The translations under genes and the position numbers were made by a program. From Argyresthia goedartella (lineage: Eukaryota > Arthropoda > Insecta > Lepidoptera > Argyresthiidae): DNA of 64,000 nucleotides. How positions within the stretch are numbered: the first letter of the stretch is position 1; every line of letters begins with the position of its first letter. The notes under the pieces were generated by a model. It saw only the letters and a program-made list of their open reading frames with translations. It made no database searches and had not been told where the DNA came from. Below are positions 34,301-45,690 of the stretch, one piece after another. Where the stretch lies: assembly GCA_949825045.1 (NCBI GenBank), contig OX463820.1, positions 11,234,501-11,298,500 of the forward strand, given 5' to 3'.

Positions 34301-35653
34301 TGAGACTCACTTCTATGTTTAAACATTAACTTTTTAGCAATGTAATTCAACCTATCCTTTTCTTCAAAGTGATCAACCTGACAACTCTTCTATTGTCCCT
34401 TTGTTAGCGTTATTACCCCTGAGCGTTATTTCTGTAGAAATGCAATCTAACCTAACATTCTATTCAACGATGTTGATCTAATAACTCTTATAATGTCACA
34501 ATATTGCGCAATATTAGTCGCTGTCAGAAAATTTTAACAGCAACAATTATTTTGAAAATAACATTAAAGAGTGAATTCCTCTTTTAAAGAGTTTTCCGTT
34601 GAAGTAGCATTGTTACAAAGACAACATCGCTCAGTTTTCAAAAAGGTGATACAAAAATAATCCTATAAAAAAAAAGCAGACGAGACAAGAGGCTATCAAG
34701 TGTACAATAAAACCAAACGGGTGTTTTGGTCGGAGAGTATTGCTACAAAAAATAAAAGCTTATGTAGTAATTGCTCAATTTTTCACTTTTCTTACAAACA
34801 ACACGTCTACTTATCCCACATCACGAAACGCCACACGAATGAATAATTACAGAATGTTTGATGAAAGATACCCCCTCTCCTTCAGGCGCCTCATACCCGA
34901 CATGTTGTTCAATAATAAACTTTGTCGATCTGTTAATGTTGCTGTACAACAACAATGTCTTCTTTTGTCAATTTCTTAATGTAAACTTTGTCAACTTGTT
35001 TTTATCCGACACAATGTTAGACATAAACTAATGAGCATTATTGTTAAAAGTAAAGTGAGTTGACTCATAACAATTTATTAGTTTTAACGTAGAATAGAAG
35101 TCTGTAACCAAGAAACCAGAGTTTATGGTCATGCTCACTATAATCTCTTTGCTTGCGGCGGCTCTGTGTAGCGGGTTGCCCCCTCCCTCAAATATGGTGA
35201 GGGGGGTGATGGCTGGTGCACGAGTCATACTCGTCAACGGGTGCTGCTTGGGGGGATTAGTCCAGCCTGGCTTCTCATAAGTTGTTCGTTGCAGCTTTTG
35301 TTTGTTCTTATTTATGTCTTTTGTAAAGTTCCTATTTTGAGACATCTTTTTGGCACGATGGTACAATATTGTCGTTACAATAGATTATTTTTATATTGTA
35401 CACTGTGGCAAAAAAAATAAGACGTAAATTCAAAAATCCCAGTGGAGTTTCTTGGAGCTATCTTCTCTGATGGCCATATTTCCGAAGCCCTGGTGCCCAA
35501 TTCTGTACTGGAGATTGTATCGCGATCACATCGCGACCGCTCCGAAGGGCGCAGAACGCCGCATTTGACTGTCAGTCTCCAAACAAAATAGGTGCCACCG
35601 ACAAGCCAAATACGGCATTCCGCACCCCTTGTACAGAATTGGGCAATTCTCCA
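34301..35653. other. No gene confirmed
   Basis: AT-rich. A 112-codon minus frame at 35028-35366 is listed under findings. The last 250 bases are GC-richer without coding motif. Confidence 0.4.
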
Positions 35654-35732
35654 AATCCAGGAAAAGGAACTCCATTTACTCTACCAGGGCCCCCGTGGTA
35701 GAGTTAATGGAGTTTCCTTTCCCTCTCCGGAT
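35654..35732. repeat. Imperfect hairpin, about 33-bp arms
   Basis: GGAAAAGGAACTCCATTTAC then TCTACCA, facing TGGTAGAGTTAATGGAGTTT then CCTTTCC. Small gaps and mismatches. Fold-back element or local inverted duplication. Confidence 0.8.
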
Positions 35733-36940
35733 TCAGCCATAAATCACACATGAAAGGGAAATTTCCTTGTACAAACTCAAACCATAATCAGTTACTCAAT
35801 AGTTTAGTTGATCATATATTTTTTTTCTCCATTTATGGGTGTCTGGCTAGTAAAATTGCATTATTTTTGCGTCTTACAATAAAACATTTGAGTTTTGAGT
35901 TTTGAGTTTAACTCACCCGGCAATATGGTAAATCTCTCTTGAAATTGACAAAATTCTGTTGTAGTCTGACAACCTTGGCATTAAGACTGAAACTATGTTA
36001 ATATTGTCTCAGAAGCAACAAAAAATCGACAACGCTTATTTTGTACGTTGTGGGCCATTTTTCTCTCAGGGAGGGTATGGCAGAGTGACGAAATTACCCA
36101 TAAGATCATAAAAATACGGAGATCTTAGATCCTTTAATATAAAGACACGGAAGCCTCACAGGTATCCCACTATGATGAAACAGCAATAATGTTTGGATAC
36201 ACACAAACACATACTTATTAAATGCTACCCGTGTAAAATTTAAATCGGCACATCACCTTAAATATGCAAAACAAGACGGCTGTAGAAGAATAAGGTTCAT
36301 TTACTTAGGTACCTAAGTATGTACTTACACTGGTACTGGCCAGCCACAGGGATAATGACGAATCATGACAACTTTTTCATATCACACGAGATATCAGATC
36401 AAAAGATCAATCAATTTGTCAGAAGAGGTTTCGTGTGTGGTAAACTACCAACCGAAGCCCCTGTCAAAATATAAATAAAGGTGACTGCAGACATGCAATG
36501 AACGATGAGATGAATGTAATATAAAGGCCCCTACAAACGGGGCAGGAAGAACGCAGCGCCCGCGCAGCGCAGGGTCTTCTTCACTTTAATGGATTTATTT
36601 AGATGTCATTTTTTATGTGGGCGGGGGCTTGACTTGCGACCGAGTTAACTCAGTGTGGATATGACGTGCACATTAATAAGATATTTTTAGTGGATATTCT
36701 CTGGTGTTGTCTTGTAAGATCTGGTAAGGTTTTAAGTATTTTAACCGCATTTCTAAAAAGTGAGATCCCTGAACTAGGTACTTGCTTGGTAATGATAAAA
36801 ATTATGAATGATCGAGTTTTTAAGAAATATAAATAAAAACAATTCTGAAAATTCGACCCTCAGTGCTGCCGTGTTCGGCATGTTCTACCCAATCGGAATT
36901 GAAGGATTGACTAGAACAAAAGGGCATGACTTTTTGCAGG
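35733..36940. other. No gene recognised
   Basis: No motif in any frame; AT-rich with a GC-rich patch near 36535-36575. Confidence 0.5.
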
Positions 36941-37135
36941 GGGGTTACCACAATCTTTTTCCGATTCAAATTAGGTTCAAAACAAGAAAATCATCATGGC
37001 AACCATTTTCATTACAATTCGCCATGATGGGCTTTATTTACCTGATACCAAGACTTGTTTTAAGACGGTCGCGGTAATTTTGCGGACCAAATTACGTTCC
37101 TAATCTGAATCGGCATAAGACGTTGTGGTAACCCC
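36941..37135 (+). mobile_element. M1 copy 1: 195-bp MITE
   Basis: Starts GGGGTTACCACAATCTTTTT and ends with the complement of GGGGTTACCACAACGTCTTA. Inner parts also partly pair (AAAACAAG with CTTGTTTT, CATCATGGC with GCCATGATG), so most of the element folds on itself. Copies at 47695 (interrupted) and 61873 (minus). Confidence 0.9.
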
Positions 37136-38164
37136 GTCACGCACGTCACGTAGGTGCTTATCTCCGCCTGTAATTTCTCTACCGATGCTAACTCCGGTGT
37201 TTCTCAGCAATTTATCAACAATCGAGAAATTCCTTCGACGTCATACTTTAGATTGGCTATTCTACAATGAACATCCGGAGCTGAACCTCATTCCAACCAA
37301 ATAACATGCTAAATAAAATATTCACGTCTCATCCACGCTATGCATGCTAATTTGCCCCCCGTTATCCCTTTGAACGCATGTTCCATCTCAACAGAATTCT
37401 CCTTAGTGTGCACTAGGAACACCCACACTACCTCACCTAATGCATTTTCTACTCATACATGCAAACCAGTTCTAAGTCCGTACTCTACCACGTTTGGTAT
37501 TCAGTTCAGCCAGTCGAAATGGAACCGTTCTACAACATGAGAAGGTGGTAGTTTCTTCAAAGAATCACTTTGTAGTACTGTCGTGTATGAACGAGGTGTA
37601 GGTGTGTTAGTGACCTGACACTGGTATTTTGATTGGTCATGCATTTTACGTGTTTATGGTTGCTTGTGGCTTCCACCGAGATGCTTTGCGGTGAAGTAAT
37701 AAAAGCGATAAATTTACTCATTGCCGCTTGTCGTGAACGTGCCTGGTCTTTGCTGAGATAATTCCCAGGCCTTAAAACCTTAAGTGTTATTTTACATGGG
37801 TATTCATAATCGAGTGCAATTTAGTGATGGTTGTTTTTTTATCCTACTTGGCTTTTCTTATTCTAGTAAAGGTATTTTGGAGATTATTGACCAAAAAATT
37901 ATAGATATGCGGAGGATGAGGATCTAAAAGGCCGCAGAATTGATAGAATAGGCAATTTGTTTATTGGCTGTATTTATTAATATCAAACTCTGGGTCACTG
38001 ATTTATTAATTAATTATGCATATAGAGTGAAGGAGACGATTCCAGGTGGTGGCGGTCACGTTTCCACAGTAAAGTTCAGTCAACCTATTTTCTACCTTCA
38101 ATAAAGGAGAGCGATGTTCCACGACATACTGCATACATGCCATCTAAGCGAAGCTTTTTTATGA
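37136..38164. other. No gene recognised
   Basis: No motif found. Possible exon-like frames are short and unsupported. Confidence 0.45.
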
Positions 38165-38400
38165 AGCCAATACAATTTCCTACTGCTGGGCAAAGGTCTC
38201 CCTCTTTTCAGTGTGGACTGAAAAAGCGAAGTTCACTGACAAACAATGAAAATATGCTAATGCCGAGTTAGAGGATCCGAGAAGCAGATGGGTATTGAAT
38301 ATTTTGTTGTAAAATTATCTCTATCTGTCCCGCCTCCTGTACCAATCCCCATTACCTAGTCTGCTCTTCATCACGCCATATTTTACGGTCTTAAGTAATC
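38165..38400 (-). mobile_element. RTE-like 3' scraps
   Basis: CCTACTGCTGGGCAAAGGTC (38181-38200) and CGCCTCCTGTACC (38331-38343) with CTTCATCACGCCATATTTTA (38367-38386) resemble the C-terminal coding ends of RTE LINEs seen at 47810 and 25861. Very short, tentative. Confidence 0.4.
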
Positions 38401-38895
38401 TAATCAAAACCTAACTAGGGTTTAGAAATCAGAACCTCCGAACTGGTTAAGAAGACCCCTTTCCTTCTTATTATAGGGTAGGCTTCGTAAGTACATACAT
38501 TACATTGACCTGTCCTGAAACTAAGCGTTACAGGGGATTCAAGTGTACGTAAGCAACATTTTAGTAGCGTTTGATCCACCTCTCCACTTTGTCAATAAAA
38601 GTAAGTAAAGTTCTAATGACAGCGAAAACAATGGTATTTTTTTATAAACCGGGTCGGGTTTCTTTATGTTTATTTATGGGAAGCAGTTTTCTAGTCAAAA
38701 AAATCAGGAATTATAGACCATAAAGTGTTGTATGCTAGCAAATTATTTAATTTTGCAAAAAAAAAACAGAGAAAGTATATAAATATATATTTCTGACGTA
38801 ATCAACATCCAGAACCCCGTTCTCCATGTCATCCAAAATAAGCTAAGCAAAGATCCCCCCGAAATCCGACCCCTTTTGTTGCTTAGCTATCACTT
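38401..38895. other. No gene recognised
   Basis: AT-rich spacer. Confidence 0.5.
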
Positions 38896-39560
38896 GAACA
38901 ACCTCTTTACTTTTCTTCTTTTCTTCTTTAAGGGGGTTGAAGCGCCTGCACCTGGCCCACTTGAGCGAGGCCTTTGTGCATGTCCCCCTCCCCTGCACAT
39001 CAAATTCAGCCATCCCAACGCCTGCATCAGCTGCAGTAGGAGGCCTGGTTGTTCTAGGAGCTCGCGGGTGAATGTTGTGTCTCCCAGGATAGCTATTCTG
39101 GTTTTTATTGTGGGTAGACATGCCAACAGCATAAGCTCTACTATTTCAGCCACTTCCATATACCCCTTGCCTAGGGCGCTGTCTGTTGTACCTGTAATTT
39201 TCAAGTGTTTGTTTAGTGTACAATGTCTTGTTATTAGGCTTGTTATATAATATATTTATTTTACTACGTGGCAGTCTCATTAGGTAGGTTGTTAGTAAAT
39301 GTATGTAGTATTATACTTATTTATGAATAGTTTTGTGTTTTTGCAGTTTTCTACTAGACTATAATTCATTCTGTGGCAGTACTGTGGCTGATTTGAGCCT
39401 TTTTCTTAGAGTTTCGCTGATAAGGGCGAGAAGGGCCAATCGCTAGCCTTCTTGCTCCTAATTTTGCTAGCTTGTCTGCTCACTGTTGCCTTGGTCTCTT
39501 TGGTGAACTTCTACTGGACTGTGACTTTGTTTTCCCCACCTAGCCAGTTGAGTGCATCGT
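38896..39560 (-). mobile_element. L-H: LINE with RNase H domain, C-terminal part
   Basis: On minus from 39560: CHDALNWLGGENKVTVQ followed by a stop where family members have W, as in the RNase H region of I/R1/Loa-type LINEs. KFTKETKATVSRQASKI and SDWPFSPLSAKL follow. Further on comes KITGTTDSALGKGYMEVAE (39150-39200), then LGDTTFTRELLEQPGLLLQL and MQALGWLN, the C-terminal zinc-motif region in which the cysteines have been lost. The adjacent L-C element lies on the opposite strand, about 15 bases away. Confidence 0.75.
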
Positions 39561-39828
39561 GGCATTCTAGTATATCAAGTTGAGATCAGTTTAGTGTTAG
39601 ACAGCAACATGATAGAGTTGGTAAATGATACGAAGTTTCTTGGAATAACCATTGATAGGAAATTGCAGTGGGGACCCCACATAGATAAACTAGCTGGTAA
39701 ATTAAGTTCTGCGGCTTACGCTGTTAGGAACATCAGACAAAACACGGATATGGCTACATCTAGGCTAGTATATTTTAGTTACTTTCATAGTGCCATGTCC
39801 TATTACCATAGGACTTGGCACATACATG

Positions 39829-39973
39829 TAAAAAAAAAATAGTTTCAATATTGCTTTCCCCCATAACAAGATACCTCTTGTTATGGGGGAAAGCAATATT
39901 GAAACTATTATTTTTTTTACAAGATACCTCTTGTTATGGGGGAAAGCAATATTGAAACTATTATTTTTTTTAC
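39829..39973 (+). repeat. Inverted plus direct duplication inside L-C
   Basis: The L-C segment that encodes LLWGKAILKLLFFLQKRA occurs in plus orientation twice (cores 39873-39908 and 39931-39966), preceded by an inverted copy from about 39836 (TAGTTTCAATATTGCTTTCC). The inverted copy and first direct copy form a perfect hairpin of about 33 bp with the 6-base loop ATACCT. The two direct copies repeat a unit of about 58 bases. Confidence 0.9.
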
Positions 39974-40588
39974 AGAAAAGAGCTATTCGAGCAATTTATA
40001 ATTTAAAACGAACAGACTCCATAAGAGAGCTTTTTAAATAAATTGACATAATAACAGTAGCTAGTCAATTAATTTTCGAAAATATAGTGTATGTCCGCAA
40101 GAACCTTACAACATTTACCAAACTTAGCGATAGCTGTAATGTTTACCTAAGAAATAATCACAGACTAGTTGCGCCCCGACTAGTAAGTAGTTAGACTCGC
40201 GAAGGATAGCAATTCTTTCAAGGATGAGTGCATTCTCTACTACAATAACATCCCTCTGAAGGTTTTGAAATTGCCCTTTGAGCAATTTAAAAAGCATGTT
40301 AAAGCGACTTTGTCGAAAAAGCGATATTATAATGTTCAAGATTACTTAAATGATGGGACTGTATGGAGTTAATCTAGCTCAACACAGACCTTGCTGTTAA
40401 TGATTTTATAAGTATTTATTCCTGCTTATTAATCATTGATATTGTAATATTTGTAATTGTTATGTACAACCAATTTTTAAAAGAGATCTAAAAATCAATT
40501 TGTGAGGAGTTTCTACGCCCTTCTTCTCCCACAGTGGTGCAATGTAGAGAGGAAGCAAAACATGACGTTTGCTAAGTAAATGTAAATA

Positions 40589-40974
40589 GGTGGTGTGGAC
40601 ACCTTGTATACGCATGGATGCGTCACGTTTGATCCGTTCTTCGAATCCGTTTTCTACGCAGAACTTTCCGGTGGAAAACGGAAGCCTGGTGGGCAATATC
40701 TCCGATACAAGGACATCCTGAAACGACATCTAAAGTCCTGCGGTATGTCTCATAATACGTGGGAGGTACTCGACGCCATACGCCACGATCGAAAGAATCG
40801 CCCCAAGGTCTCCTATAATTATACCTACAATAGAAGCGGACAGCCACAGTGCAACATATGCAGCCGCACGTTTTAAACCAAGTTCGGCTTTGCAAGTTAC
40901 CTCCGAGCTCATGCCAGAGAAACTGACAGGGTATCGCCGTAAACGGATACATCGTGAAGGATATCATCATCGTC
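40589..40974 (+). mobile_element. L-E copy 2: 3' fragment nested in L-C
   Basis: Encodes AELSGGKRKPGGQYLRYKDI, LKRHLKSCGMSHNTWEVLDA, IRHDRKNRPKV and QCNICSRTF, stop, then FASYLRAHARETDR, a C2H2-like end. Tail ATATCATCATCGTC. It is bounded by GTAAATA on both sides (40582-40588 and 40975-40981), a target-site duplication. Confidence 0.82.
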
Positions 40975-41015
40975 GTAAATATCTACAGTAATAAAAGAAC
41001 TTTGACTTTGACTTT

Positions 41016-41929
41016 ATAAGTTTTCATTTTGTTAACGTTATTTTTAGTGGGCTTAGTACGGCTGCGTAGTCCGTTTTTAAGATGAACAAGCTCATACTGG
41101 CGTTTTTATTTCCCAGGCAATAGACATACATTTTGAAGATCCATCAAACTTGTTCTTGATTTGAGTTATCGAAAACTATGAACACTAAAGTGATCAATAA
41201 CCGCAGTAACATTTGAAAGAAGCCATTGCAGCGCTGGATGGACGCCATTCAACGATACGGCAGTTGAGACTGAAGGGTCTAGCAAAATATCACCTAGAAG
41301 AAAGAAGAGGGTCAGCCTTACATACAAGATTTGGATCAACCAAGGTCCATATGATGAAGTTGAGCTTTGACGGCAAATCTACGTCATTTTTATCCATCAG
41401 TTTTTCTTGATCATTTCAAGTTAGTGCCGTTTTGCAGCCACTGCCCACCGAATTTTAGTTAGGCTATGGGATTAACAAACTATACGTATGTATGAACTAC
41501 CGTAAGCAAGCTGGAACATAGTCGAGAGATTGCATTTGTTTTAAAACACTTAACATCTACAAGCAAGCACAGCAAGCATCTATAAGCAAGTTGTACTAAC
41601 GTGAGCCAATAATAGGTTACTTTATCAAGATCGAGATCTCACGCAATAACTTTTCAGCCATTCCATGCTGACCGCCTTCTACGAATAAGTTATATATTTA
41701 TTGTTATAGTTATGAATATGATTTTCGAATTAAACTTTTGTGGGGGCTACTAATTGTTGCTAGATTTGCAATAAAAATGTGAATCCTTGTTTTCCACTCT
41801 ACGTTTCCACTGTGGATTACAGAATGTTACTTATCCTCTCCGATGTCGATTCCGGAAAGTGGATCTTTGGTGGGAATGATCTCAAGGCTGGAAATGGATC
41901 ACCCGAAGAAAGACATTGTGGATTCTCTC
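41016..41929. other. No gene recognised
   Basis: Frames of up to 65 codons with no motif. Confidence 0.45.
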
Positions 41930-42529
41930 GATCGGTTTCATAGTGAAAGTTGTTTAGAATGATGAACAACCACCTAAAATATGACTACACCTTTCTGTTA
42001 CATGCAGCCTTTAAATCGTTGTCATGTCATATGATGAATTGTCGTCGGAGCATTGGGCAGGTCACCTACCCACATTCTTATTCATCTATACTCAAAACAC
42101 TGAAAAGATTCTTTGGGCAGATTTTTTTCTTATTATCTTGCTTCTCTACTGAGTACTGGAATCAGTTAAGAATATATTACATATCCCTTTAGGCTCTTGC
42201 GGAACAGATATCTGAAGTCACCTAAAGCCGGATTTACATTTCAATAAGTATAGGAGTTAACTTGCGTCACCGGCGAGTTAGAGCAAAGCATCATATGCAC
42301 GTAACATTCAGGACGTCATAACTTTCTGTCTTTTTAATGGGACTAATTTAAGTATACATCTACTTACACAGCCTCATACAATAAGACGTATTAAGGGACA
42401 AATATTGCCTTTGGCAATGTCTCCATACCTACTAAGAATCTCAATAGAGTATCGTGAGTCCTACCTACAATGACGTCAAGATAAAATCATCAACAACGCC
42501 AACAATTCAATCATTAAAATCAAAACCTA

Positions 42530-42700
42530 ACAAGAAACCCTTGAACGACTTCAGAATGTCGGGATTCGGTTTATCTTCGGGCTGCGCAAATTCGACCATT
42601 TTTGTCAATATCGCAAAGAGTTGGGTTGGCTTCCAATTTGTCGTCGCCGAGACTTCCGTATTCTTTCTTATCTTTTCAATATATTGAAAAATCTTTATAC
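42530..42700 (+). mobile_element. L-A fragment
   Basis: Encodes a shifted LERLQNVGIRF-like start and a stretch matching the L-A C-terminal region at 46510-46620: CTTCAGAATGTCGGGATTCG (42549-42568) against CTTCAAAACCTCGGGATTCG (46531-46550). Ends TTTTCAATATATTGAAAAAT, as at the start of the 45.2 kb copy. Confidence 0.65.
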
Positions 42701-42727
42701 CACCCACCCACTGATAAGAATTTTCTC

Positions 42728-42899
42728 TACAGGTTGTATTAGAAAGGTGTAGTCATATTTTAGGAGTATGTTATGGGTATCGGTACGGAGAAGCCAAATT
42801 AAACTTGCTTATACCAATCGTTTTCATAGTGAAAGTTGTTCAGATTGATGAACAGCCACCTAAAATATGATGACACCTTTCTGTTACATGGAGCCTGTA
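42728..42899. mobile_element. M3 short fold-back element
   Basis: Ends TACAGG/CCTGTA. Inner arms AAAGGTGTAGTCATATTTTA and, on minus, AAAGGTGTCATCATATTTTA. 172 bp, no gene. A closely related right half lies at 41940-42005. Confidence 0.75.
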
Positions 42900-43990
42900 T
42901 AGCGTTGTCTAATCATTAGATAGACACGATGAATCTTCGGAGCATTGGGCAGGTGACCTGCCCTCATTCTTATCCACCTCTACTCAAATGCTTTTGGTAG
43001 ATTTTTTATTATTATCTTGGTTCTCCACTGGTTAGGTTGGTGGGGTGTAGGAAAAGCGAGTGGGGGGTCTACTATGCGCTATAAATGGGACCGCGATCTA
43101 TTTAACAACTCAATCAGCAACACTTCTCAACTTTCTTTTGCCGTTCAAACGACAATAACAACTTAACTCGCAGATGACGCAAGTTAACTCGCTACTGTAC
43201 TAATTGAAATGTAAATCAGGCTTTAGGCAACGTCGGATATTTGTTTCGCAAGGCCATAATAGCCTAGGCATATATTCTAAACTGATACCAGTACCCAGTG
43301 GAGAAGCACGACAATAGGAAGAGAATCTGCAAAAGCATCTTGTCAGTTTCAAAGGTGTTTTGAGTACCTAGAGGTGGATAAGAATGTGGTCAGGTAGAGA
43401 AAATGCCTCTGAGAATGATGAGGTATGAAGAAATATTTTACAGGTTCAGTTCATTGACACTGAAGCAGGAACAAGCTTGTGTATGTAAGCTTGCGTGGTT
43501 AGTTCTCTACCCAGCCCTATTCTAGAAATTCTTACCTAAAAGTTTCCGTTAGGTATCAAGGGCATTCCAGGTAAAAGACAGGTTAATGTATGGTAAGTAC
43601 TTATGTAGCCTACCCTACAATTTGAGGGAAAGGCGTCTACTTATCCTATTTAGTTCTGAGTTTCTGGTTTCAATACCCTTGTTAGGTTTTGATTTGAATG
43701 ATTGAATTGTTGCCTTGGTTAGGTTTTGATTTGAATGATTGAATTGCTCGCCTTGTTGATGATTTTATCTTGACGTTAATGTAGGTAGTTACATAAGTGG
43801 TATCCACGGTACTGAATTGAGTTTCTTAGTAGGTTTGGAGACAGTGCCAAAGGCAATGTTTGTGCCATAACACGTTTTATGGTATGTGGCTATGTAAGTA
43901 GGTGTACATACTTAAATTAGTGCCATTATAAAGACAGAAAGCTACGACGTCCTGAATGTTGCGTGCATGTAGCGCGTTGCTCTATTGTTG

Positions 43991-44719
43991 CCCGACAAAC
44001 CCTCAATGTCCACATTCCTTCGTAGAAGCCAAGTGTAGAACGCCCTCGCCCCAATCCGCTACATTTGGCCTCGAAATTCGTCCAAGCACGAACCTTTCAT
44101 CTATAGCACACATTGGCCAAAGACCTGCTCTTTCATCAAATGCAGCGGCTTTACTTATCGCCATCGTTCATTCTTAACAGTTAGAGTTCAGAGCTGAAAC
44201 TGCTGGAATAGCCTCAGCGCGATTATTCTGTGTGCGTGAACTCGTTGCATCTGGTTTGTAAAGAGCTTGAAGCGCTAGATTCCAAGTTGCCGTCTAGTAA
44301 AGTTGTGGGACGTTGGCTAAACGACAGCGCTTTGTTCTGGAGGGGCCCATAGAAAATCGATAGCGGTCGGAGTTGCGCGGTTGCCGCTTAACTAAACCGC
44401 GTTGCCGCTCCCCCTCCCTCCCTCCCCCCTCAGGCACCCGCTTGCTGGGTCTTTGTACTTCAGTACTTTCTAGTGATCGAAAAGGGCGGCCTTAGACTGG
44501 AGTCGACAATAAGGATTTAGAGCTTGATGTTTAAAACTTCCCTACGTATACATAAGTACGAACCTCGCTAGCTACACTTACCAACTAGACTTTTGTAAAA
44601 TTAACATTATAATTAGGTGGCGATAGTGAGTGTCATTAATTGGCTTTGGCAAAAGTTTGTCCTAATTTATGGGTCTCGGCACTTACGACCCTTCCTAGTA
44701 TATCTACCATTAAGCCTTG
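43991..44719. other. GC-richer stretch, no gene confirmed
   Basis: Contains a CT-rich run (44405-44430). An unrecognised plus frame ends at 44177. No promoter or splice evidence. Confidence 0.4.
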
Positions 44720-44850
44720 CCTGTCATTAAAAACTCAAATTAACGGCAAAATCCATCCAGATACTGTCTTACACGTACACTGCAGATAAGATACACGTAG
44801 GATGGATCTAGCCGTTTATTTGAGTTTTTATTTGAGTTTTTAATGACAGG
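44720..44850. mobile_element. 131-bp fold-back element
   Basis: CCTGTCATTAAAAACTCAAA then TTAACGGC and ATCCATCC, facing their complements at 44798-44850. The right arm has a duplicated TTTATTTGAGTTT unit (44817-44841). Palindromic MITE or local inverted duplication. Confidence 0.85.
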
Positions 44851-44864
44851 TTGGCCACTAGCCC

Positions 44865-44985
44865 GCCACCCCTGAACCAACCCGCAATGAGCCAGTAAGG
44901 TGAAATATGACTCAATCTTACTCGTATCCGGGTCAGGGCCTGTGCCACTCGGCGGGGACATTAAAGGCCGAGCAAGCGAAGCGTC
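44865..44985 (+). mobile_element. RTE-like 3'UTR scrap
   Basis: CCAACCCGCAATGAGCCAGT (44877-44896) followed by CAATCTTACTCGTATCC and GGCCTGTGCCACTCGGCGGG. It resembles the 3' end of RTE-type LINEs and matches 55565-55670. Confidence 0.5.
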
Positions 44986-45194
44986 CAGTTTCGAGATTGG
45001 CCAAAAACGCCTTTGTCCGTCTGTCTGTTCTGACCTACAAGTCGCATTTTCAACCGATTTTTACGAAAACTGGCACAAAAGTTCCTTGTTTTTTTGTTTT
45101 TTTCCTAGTCGATCGCGATTTTTGATTGCAGGGGATAAGGATGCAAGTTTGATGTATCGTTATTTATCGACGGATTTCAATCAAATTTGAGATA

Positions 45195-45690
45195 CATCTT
45201 TTCAATATATTGAAAAATCCGCGCTACCCCAGCTTCCTTCGAGACCGCTTTGAGTGAGGAGAGCCTCCTTCAGGTTGCAGGCGGTCCGACTGTGGAACGC
45301 ACTTCCTTGTGCGATAAGAGACAGCCCGACTCTTTTCGCTTTCAAAAACCGGGTAAAAGAGCACTTCCTCTCTCTTTTGTGGTAGTTGTAATATGTATAT
45401 TATTACTATATGTAAACTTTATGTACAGGTTTATGTATGTATTGATACGTATTTAGTAGTTTGGTTATACAAGTATGTATTTTATTTACCGTATTTTATA
45501 GATATGTAATTTACTTATATGTATTTTATTATTGTTTAGATATTGTGCACTGCCTACCCTTTATTGATAAAATTTCCTGTCATGCCTTGGTTTGCTGGAA
45601 GAAATCTCTTTTTAGAGATAAGCTCGCCTTTGTACATATGTTTTCTCTTAATGTATCTTTTTTAAATAACTGTGTTCAATAAATAATTAA
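45195..45690 (+). mobile_element. L-A copy: 3' end
   Basis: Frame remnants include a PTVERTS-type stretch that in its correct frame reads like RLWNALPCAIRDSPT (45285-45330). The 3'UTR then continues through GAAGAAATCTC and GATAAGCTCGCCTTTGTACA (45619-45638), as in the other copies, and the element ends at CAATAAATAATTAATAA. Confidence 0.7.

Larger units (their letters stand above)
39575..41015 (+). mobile_element. L-C copy: C-terminal coding end and 3'UTR, interrupted
   Basis: Plus strand: EISLVLDSNMIELVND, KFLGITIDRKLQWGPHIDKL, AGKLSSAAYAVRNIRQ, then the damaged area 39829-39973, then QKRAIRAIYNLKRTDSIREL, VASQLIFENIVYVRKN and FEQFKKHVKATLSKKRYYN with several stops. The 3'UTR (CCCTTCTTCTCCCACAGTGG, 40519-40538) is interrupted at 40589-40974 by an L-E fragment and resumes with TATCTACAGTAATAAAAGAA. 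Other copies: 23231, 31728 and 55160. Confidence 0.82.
41930..43990. repeat. Mosaic of direct and inverted duplications
   Basis: A segment containing CATTGGGCAGGT and ACTCAAA (about 42050-42285) is repeated inverted at about 43130-43405. The next segment (about 42285-42535, with CATTCAGGACGTC, TTGCCTTTGGCA and GATAAAATCATCAACAA) is repeated inverted at about 43700-43985. A third, direct partial copy of the first segment lies at about 42820-43035. The order of the inverted pieces is not colinear with the direct ones, so more than one rearrangement is needed. No coding gene. Confidence 0.8.

Noticed and set aside
36808..37077. 89-codon plus frame ending IPRLVLRRSR
   Set aside because: Its end lies inside M1; the same peptide end appears at 48212 in another M1 copy, so it is repeat-derived.
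38876..39250. 124-codon plus frame, cysteine-rich middle
   Set aside because: Antisense shadow of the L-H C-terminal region, which matches LINE motifs on the minus strand.
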